DNA of 29,376 nt from the NCBI GenBank assembly GCA_945875975.1, contig CAMCMD010000016.1, forward strand, positions 1 through 29,376, given 5' to 3'. Origin of the DNA: Rickettsia typhi (GTDB taxonomy: Bacteria > Pseudomonadota > Alphaproteobacteria > Rickettsiales > Rickettsiaceae). Shown here piece after piece: positions 25,326 to 29,376 of the stretch. The position numbers and the translations under genes were made by a program. How positions within the stretch are numbered: the stretch's first letter is position 1; every line of letters begins with the position of its first letter. Below the pieces are notes generated by a model that saw nothing but the letters and a program-made list of their open reading frames with translations, made no database searches and was not told the DNA's origin.

Positions 25326-25365
25326 CCTAAGTTTATAATAAGAATAGGCTTATTATAAACTTAGG
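25326..25365. terminator. Bidirectional hairpin between convergent genes
   Basis: CCTAAGTTTATAATAAG (25326-25342) and its exact complement CTTATTATAAACTTAGG (25349-25365), loop AATAGG. A 17-bp perfect stem placed exactly between the ends of the glycosyltransferase (25307) and the FkbM-like gene (25382). Position argues for a shared terminator, though no strong T tract follows on either side. Confidence 0.65.
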
Positions 25366-25381
25366 CTGGAATTAGATACAA

Positions 25382-26245
25382 TTAATAATCTACTTCGTGT
25401 TTGTAGACATTCTCAATTTTATATTCTGGGTATATTTCATTTGCTAGAGAATAACATCCAACAGCTTTATCCCAATTTTCGGATAATTCCTCCAAGTGTT
25501 CATTTGCTACATAGTACCTATTTAAACTATCAAACAATACAAAAGTAAAATTATTTTTTAATAGAATAGTTTCCCATTCTTCATGTGCTTTCATATGAGA
25601 AAATGGTCTTATAGATTCAATAATCAAAGTACTAGGGCGGTATTTTGATAAATCAATACCTTCTAAAACCTCCTTCTCCATACCTTCAACGTCTATCTTC
25701 AAAAATGTAATCGGGGCTATTGGATATGCTATTAATATATTATTTAGAGTAGTAACTTTCATAGTTTCTTTTTTGTAATCATATCCTTTGTCCTTTGCTT
25801 TATTAACAAAATCAATGTTCCCTGAAGACATCAAATCTGAAGATAAAATATAAAAATCGATTTCACCTTCAGTGTTAGATGCTCCTTTGTTAATACTTAT
25901 GTCGTTTGGTCGTTGTGTAATATATTCATCATAAAACTTTTCAATAGGTTCAATATTAATCCCACTCTATCCTTCAAGATAAAAATGCTTTGTTACAGAA
26001 TCGATGTTAGGGCTATTGGCTCCAACATCAATGTAATGACCGTTTTTTATATTAGATAAAGCTATAGAGAGTATATAATCTTCATAAAACTGAGCGTAAA
26101 AATTGGGGTTACCACCTTGTCTTGGTACTGGGCATGTAGCGCCAAAATATGCTTTACTTAATTCAAGTTTGACTGGTTTGATATTTATTATTAATAATGT
26201 ACAGCATGTAAAAATAACGACTAGAATAATAATTTTCATTTTCAT
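25382..26245 (-). pseudogene. FkbM-family methyltransferase with nonsense codon
   Basis: The frame holds 287 codons. The N-terminus KIIILVVIFTCCTLLIINI is a membrane anchor. The SAM-binding motif I is HYIDVGANSPNIDS, and the later FLKIDVEGMEKEVLEGI is the diagnostic FkbM block. Codon 93 (25967-25969) is TAG within LEG-x-SGINIEP, where FkbM proteins have Trp; TGG to TAG is one base. The rest is open and in frame, so inactivation is recent or an artefact. The family O-methylates sugars and other small molecules; the neighbouring glycosyltransferase suggests a surface glycan. Confidence 0.85.
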
Positions 26246-26283
26246 AATTACCTAACTTCATTTACTAATTACTTAATGTAGCA

Positions 26284-26327
26284 ATTAAAATATTAACATT
26301 ATCTAAACATAATATTAATATTTTAAT
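26284..26327. repeat. 13-bp AT-only inverted repeat upstream of FkbM-like gene
   Basis: ATTAAAATATTAA at 26284-26296 and TTAATATTTTAAT at 26315-26327, perfect, 18-base loop, 39 bases before the FkbM-like start. In AT-rich DNA such repeats arise more easily by chance. Confidence 0.4.
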
Positions 26328-26597
26328 GATAGTTTACTAATATAATTTGTAAGTAATAGTATGATATTTTGCGAACTATAAGATTCTAAAAGTGATGTGA
26401 ATTACCACACGGTCCTGGTTTACGTTGTATATTGGGTTTGTTATGTAATGAATGAATATATGAATAAAAATTAGGTTGAATTGGCTCATATGTTTACAGA
26501 GAAAAGGCTAAAAATAATGTGACAAAGAAGTCAATATGAACTTGTATTTTTTTATTGTTTTTAAGTAGAATTTTGACTAATATTGAAATAATATCAC

Positions 26598-26632
26598 TTT
26601 ACTAATTTAGTTTTCATGAGTAAATTAGTAAA
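26598..26632. repeat. 12-bp inverted repeat upstream of symporter-kinase
   Basis: TTTACTAATTTA (26598-26609) and TAAATTAGTAAA (26621-26632), perfect, 11-base loop, about 180 bases before the ATG at 26815. A possible operator or hairpin. The remaining sequence of the 570-base gap 26246-26814 shows no gene. Confidence 0.4.
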
Positions 26633-26657
26633 TAATATGTCCTAAACCTTAATTCAA

Positions 26658-26683
26658 AAGCTCCTATATTCAAGGAGGAGCTT
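26658..26683. terminator. Short GC-containing hairpin
   Basis: AAGCTCCT (26658-26665) and AGGAGCTT (26676-26683), 10-base loop. It is in the leader region before the symporter-kinase. The right arm contains AGGAGG-like sequence. No T tract; function unclear. Confidence 0.3.
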
Positions 26684-26814
26684 ATATTACATAGCAGGGG
26701 TATAGGAAGAGGCTAAAATTAGAAAGAAAAAGAGTTTTTCTTTGAAGAAAATTTTGAATTATTTTGATTAATGTAATAATACTTAGCTTATAATTTTATT
26801 TATTATCATCAACT

Positions 26815-29376
26815 ATGACATGGAATTTAGATATAATTATTGTAACTGGATTTTTGATTGTAAATTTAATATTTGGTATCATATCTGGACGCGGTATAAG
26901 AAACATCCAAGAATATTCTCTTGGTAACAGAAATTTTTCCACAGCAACTATTGTTGCAACTATTGCTGCGACTTGGATTGGTGGCTCTAATTTTAGCATA
27001 ACAATAGCAGAGACTTACAAGCAAGGGATGTTCTTTCTATTATGTAGTCTAGCCGAAGCAGTGTCTTTTGGGCTAATTGCCTATTTTTATGCTCCTCGCA
27101 TGGCAGAATTCCTAGGCAAATTATCGATAGCTGAGGCAATGGATACTATATATAAAAATAACTATGTAAGAATCATAATAGCTATATTTAGCACCATTCC
27201 TGGGATAGGTAGGATTGCAATGCAATTTTTGGTCATGCAAGCCTTATTAAATCTATGGCTTGGCATTCCTGGGGTGTACGCTACTGGAATAAGTAGTTTA
27301 ATAGTAATTATTTATTCCACCTTTGGTGGCATCAAAGCAGTAACTTTCACTGATCTGATTCAGTTTTTTGCTTTTGGCGTTGTTATTCCAATGACTGCAT
27401 TCTTAATTTGGAAATCGTTCGATAATAACGATATGCTAATTAGTGCAATAGGGACGGATCCATTATTTAATTATAACTCAATTTCTGATTCTCAAAAACA
27501 AGGCATGAGCGCTACATTATACTTATCCTTATTTTTAATGGTACCTCTTCTCGACCCAGCTATTTTTCAAAGAATATCAATGGCTAAAAATACATTGCAG
27601 GTATCTAAATCCTTTATTATAGCTATATTCTTTATTCTTCTTTGTGATGCTCTAGTACATACTGTTATTGGAGTTTTGTTTAGGGCTGATACTCACATTA
27701 TTGATTTAAATGCAGACAATGTTATACAATATGTAGTGGATCATTATCTAAATTATGGATTCAAAGGGATTTTTATTGTCGGTATAATGGCAATGATTAT
27801 GTCTACTGCTGACTCATATATCAACTCTTCAGCGGTATTACTTGGTTATGATTTCCCCAAGTCTATTGGAATAAAATTAACAGAACAAAACCAATTGCTG
27901 TTGGTACGAGTTTCCTCTTTGTTTATTGGTCTTGCTTCTCTATTAGTTAGTTTATTTGCAACGGATTTATTAGAGTTACTTTTGTCTGTATATAGTTTTT
28001 ATATGCCAATTGTCACTCTACCTTTTACATTAGCTATTTTTGGTTTTCGTAGTACCGCTAAGGCTTTATTAATTAGTATGGTTGCAGGATTTGTTACTGT
28101 GGTTTATTTTGAATTATTTTCAGAAAAATATAACATAATATCTGGTATACCTGGCACGTTAGTTAGCTTTGTATTTTTTATAGGAAGCCATTACATACTT
28201 GGTGAAAAAGGTGGGTGGGTGGGTATTAAAGATAAAGAACCGCTTAATGCTTTAAGATTAGAAAGAAAAAGAAAAGTCTATTCTTTTATTCACTCAATAA
28301 AAAATTTCAGTTTAGTTAAATGCTGCCAGAATAACACCCCGAAAGAAGAAAGGATTTTTGTCTATTTTGGATTATTTTGCATAATAGTAGTATTCTCTTA
28401 CGCTTATTCACTTTCAAGAGATATACAGGAAGAATATACTTTTGTACTTAATTTTATCTATTACTCAGTACTAATTTTATCAACTATATTTATTACTTAT
28501 CCATTTTGGTCCAAGAAATATAGAAGTGAAGGGTTTATATCCATTTTATGGAATATAGCAGTATTCTATAATTTAGCTTTTAGCAGTAATTTGCTAGTTG
28601 TTATTGGTCAATTTAACCAAATGCATATAACTATTTTGATGACAAGTTTGATTACTTTAGCAGTTTTAATGCGTTGGCAAATTGCTATATTAATGATTGT
28701 AGGTGGAGTGGTAGCTAGTATTCAATATTATAAAATGCATAATGGAATAAGCGTTTTACCAGATTATGGGATGCAATTCAAAATAACTTACTCATTACTT
28801 CTGCTAAGTGGTATATTAATTGCTTTTTTTAAGCCCAAGCAACAATATCAAGCGTTAACGGAAGAAAGTAACTTGTTTTTATCTGATAAAGTTGGCAATC
28901 AAAAAAAAGAACTATCTAGATTGCAAGAACTTAAAAACGAGTTCTTACGAAATATTGAGCACGAAGCACATGCATCTATTACTGGCATTACTAGTATGGG
29001 ACAAGTTTTGTGGGAAAAGTACGATAATTTTACAGAAACACAAAGGCGTAAAGCTACGCAAGAAATAGCCAAAAGCTCAGAAAGATTAACTAGTTTAGTA
29101 AATAATTTGATTGATATATCAAAACTTGAGAATATTAACTATAAGTTAAATAAAACTCCAGTAAACTTAACTAATCTAGCCTACCAAAGATTAGAAATTT
29201 GTCGAAAATTATATATCGAAGAAAAAGATAAAGAAAGTCTAAATTTTGATCTGAACATAGAGGATAAATTAGTTATCTTGTGTGATGAATATTACATCGC
29301 ACGTACTCTTGATAATATTATTATTAATGCTATCCAATATTGTAAAAAAGGAACAATTACTGTTACGTTAAAATCA
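26815..29376 (+). CDS. Na+/solute symporter-histidine kinase fusion (3' end outside window)
   Basis: An open frame of 854 codons reaching the window edge. Residues 1 to about 470 are an SLC5/PutP-type symporter: NIQEYSLGNRNFSTATIVA, ATWIGGSNFSIT, IYSTFGGIKAVTFTDLIQFF and MSTADSYINSSAV (the PutP 'TaDS' signature). A second membrane block of about six helices (about 520-690) links to a kinase: HisKA with H716 in NIEHEAHASITGITSM, then HATPase_c N box TLDNIIINAIQYC near the edge. It resembles CbrA-type transporter-kinases, where transport and signalling are joined. The G boxes and any receiver domain lie beyond the window. The ATG has no clear ribosome site but fits the family N-terminus. Confidence 0.85.
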   Translation, partial: MTWNLDIIIVTGFLIVNLIFGIISGRGIRNIQEYSLGNRNFSTATIVATIAATWIGGSNFSITIAETYKQGMFFLLCSLAEAVSFGLIAYFYAPRMAEFLGKLSIAEAMDTIYKNNYVRIIIAIFSTIPGIGRIAMQFLVMQALLNLWLGIPGVYATGISSLIVIIYSTFGGIKAVTFTDLIQFFAFGVVIPMTAFLIWKSFDNNDMLISAIGTDPLFNYNSISDSQKQGMSATLYLSLFLMVPLLDPAIFQRISMAKNTLQVSKSFIIAIFFILLCDALVHTVIGVLFRADTHIIDLNADNVIQYVVDHYLNYGFKGIFIVGIMAMIMSTADSYINSSAVLLGYDFPKSIGIKLTEQNQLLLVRVSSLFIGLASLLVSLFATDLLELLLSVYSFYMPIVTLPFTLAIFGFRSTAKALLISMVAGFVTVVYFELFSEKYNIISGIPGTLVSFVFFIGSHYILGEKGGWVGIKDKEPLNALRLERKRKVYSFIHSIKNFSLVKCCQNNTPKEERIFVYFGLFCIIVVFSYAYSLSRDIQEEYTFVLNFIYYSVLILSTIFITYPFWSKKYRSEGFISILWNIAVFYNLAFSSNLLVVIGQFNQMHITILMTSLITLAVLMRWQIAILMIVGGVVASIQYYKMHNGISVLPDYGMQFKITYSLLLLSGILIAFFKPKQQYQALTEESNLFLSDKVGNQKKELSRLQELKNEFLRNIEHEAHASITGITSMGQVLWEKYDNFTETQRRKATQEIAKSSERLTSLVNNLIDISKLENINYKLNKTPVNLTNLAYQRLEICRKLYIEEKDKESLNFDLNIEDKLVILCDEYYIARTLDNIIINAIQYCKKGTITVTLKS

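Noticed and set aside
1..29376. CRISPR array, rRNA, riboswitch or conjugation (tra) genes
   Set aside because: No regularly spaced repeats, no rRNA sequence, no recognised riboswitch core and no tra-like motifs were seen; the island can be compared with RAGE cargo only by gene type.

Overview
The window is AT-rich DNA from an obligate intracellular alphaproteobacterium, most likely a Rickettsia or a close relative in Rickettsiaceae. This rests on gene content (tyrS/recO, uvrC-yidD-timA, gene-transfer-agent (GTA) packaging genes, a Rickettsia-style folate operon, ankyrin and TPR proteins) and on the many partly decayed genes. Family assignments come from reading motifs by eye; no database search was possible.

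Layout. (1) Positions 1-6.5 kb are conserved core: the start of a divergent secreted protein, tyrS, a convergent recO, a gamma-type carbonic anhydrase, an unrecognised 215-residue protein, and a leftward cluster timA-yidD-uvrC. (2) Positions 6.7-9.6 kb hold a small phage/GTA packaging module: a portal gene cut by one stop codon, a small coiled-coil protein that may be the small terminase subunit, and an intact large terminase. (3) A tRNA-Arg(TCT) at 9671-9747 marks the start of accessory DNA. Its 3' end is directly abutted by the decayed C-terminus of a serine recombinase. A 60-bp near-identical copy of that recombinase end lies at 13073-13132, and a diverged third relic lies at 22744-22909. 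Between the first two copies sits a tightly coupled folate operon: folB, folKP, folA and a broken CADD/PqqC-like gene of the family linked to p-aminobenzoate supply. (4) Positions 13.4-22.3 kb carry signalling and host-interaction type genes: a sensor-less histidine kinase, a mini-ankyrin, a 757-residue nucleotidyltransferase/TPR protein, a 726-residue LuxR-HTH/membrane/TPR protein, a small HTH protein, a response-regulator relic, and an ankyrin gene apparently split from its coiled-coil tail. (5) Positions 22.3-26.2 kb are a graveyard: an IS4-like transposase fragment, a recombinase relic, a frameshifted nhaA, an intact glycosyltransferase and an FkbM methyltransferase with one nonsense codon. 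(6) From 26815 to the window edge runs a sodium/solute symporter fused to a histidine kinase.

How it fits together. The core genes serve translation, repair and membrane biogenesis. The folate genes would convert dihydroneopterin and pABA towards tetrahydrofolate, but the last gene is frameshifted and truncated and folB lacks a normal start codon, so the pathway may be failing. The three recombinase ends suggest repeated insertion next to the tRNA-Arg, with later deletion of most of the mobile machinery and retention of cargo. Many lesions are single-base (portal, FkbM, nhaA, the CADD-like gene, probably the 2957 gene and the ankyrin gene), as expected of a genome under relaxed selection, although assembly errors cannot be excluded for homopolymer cases.
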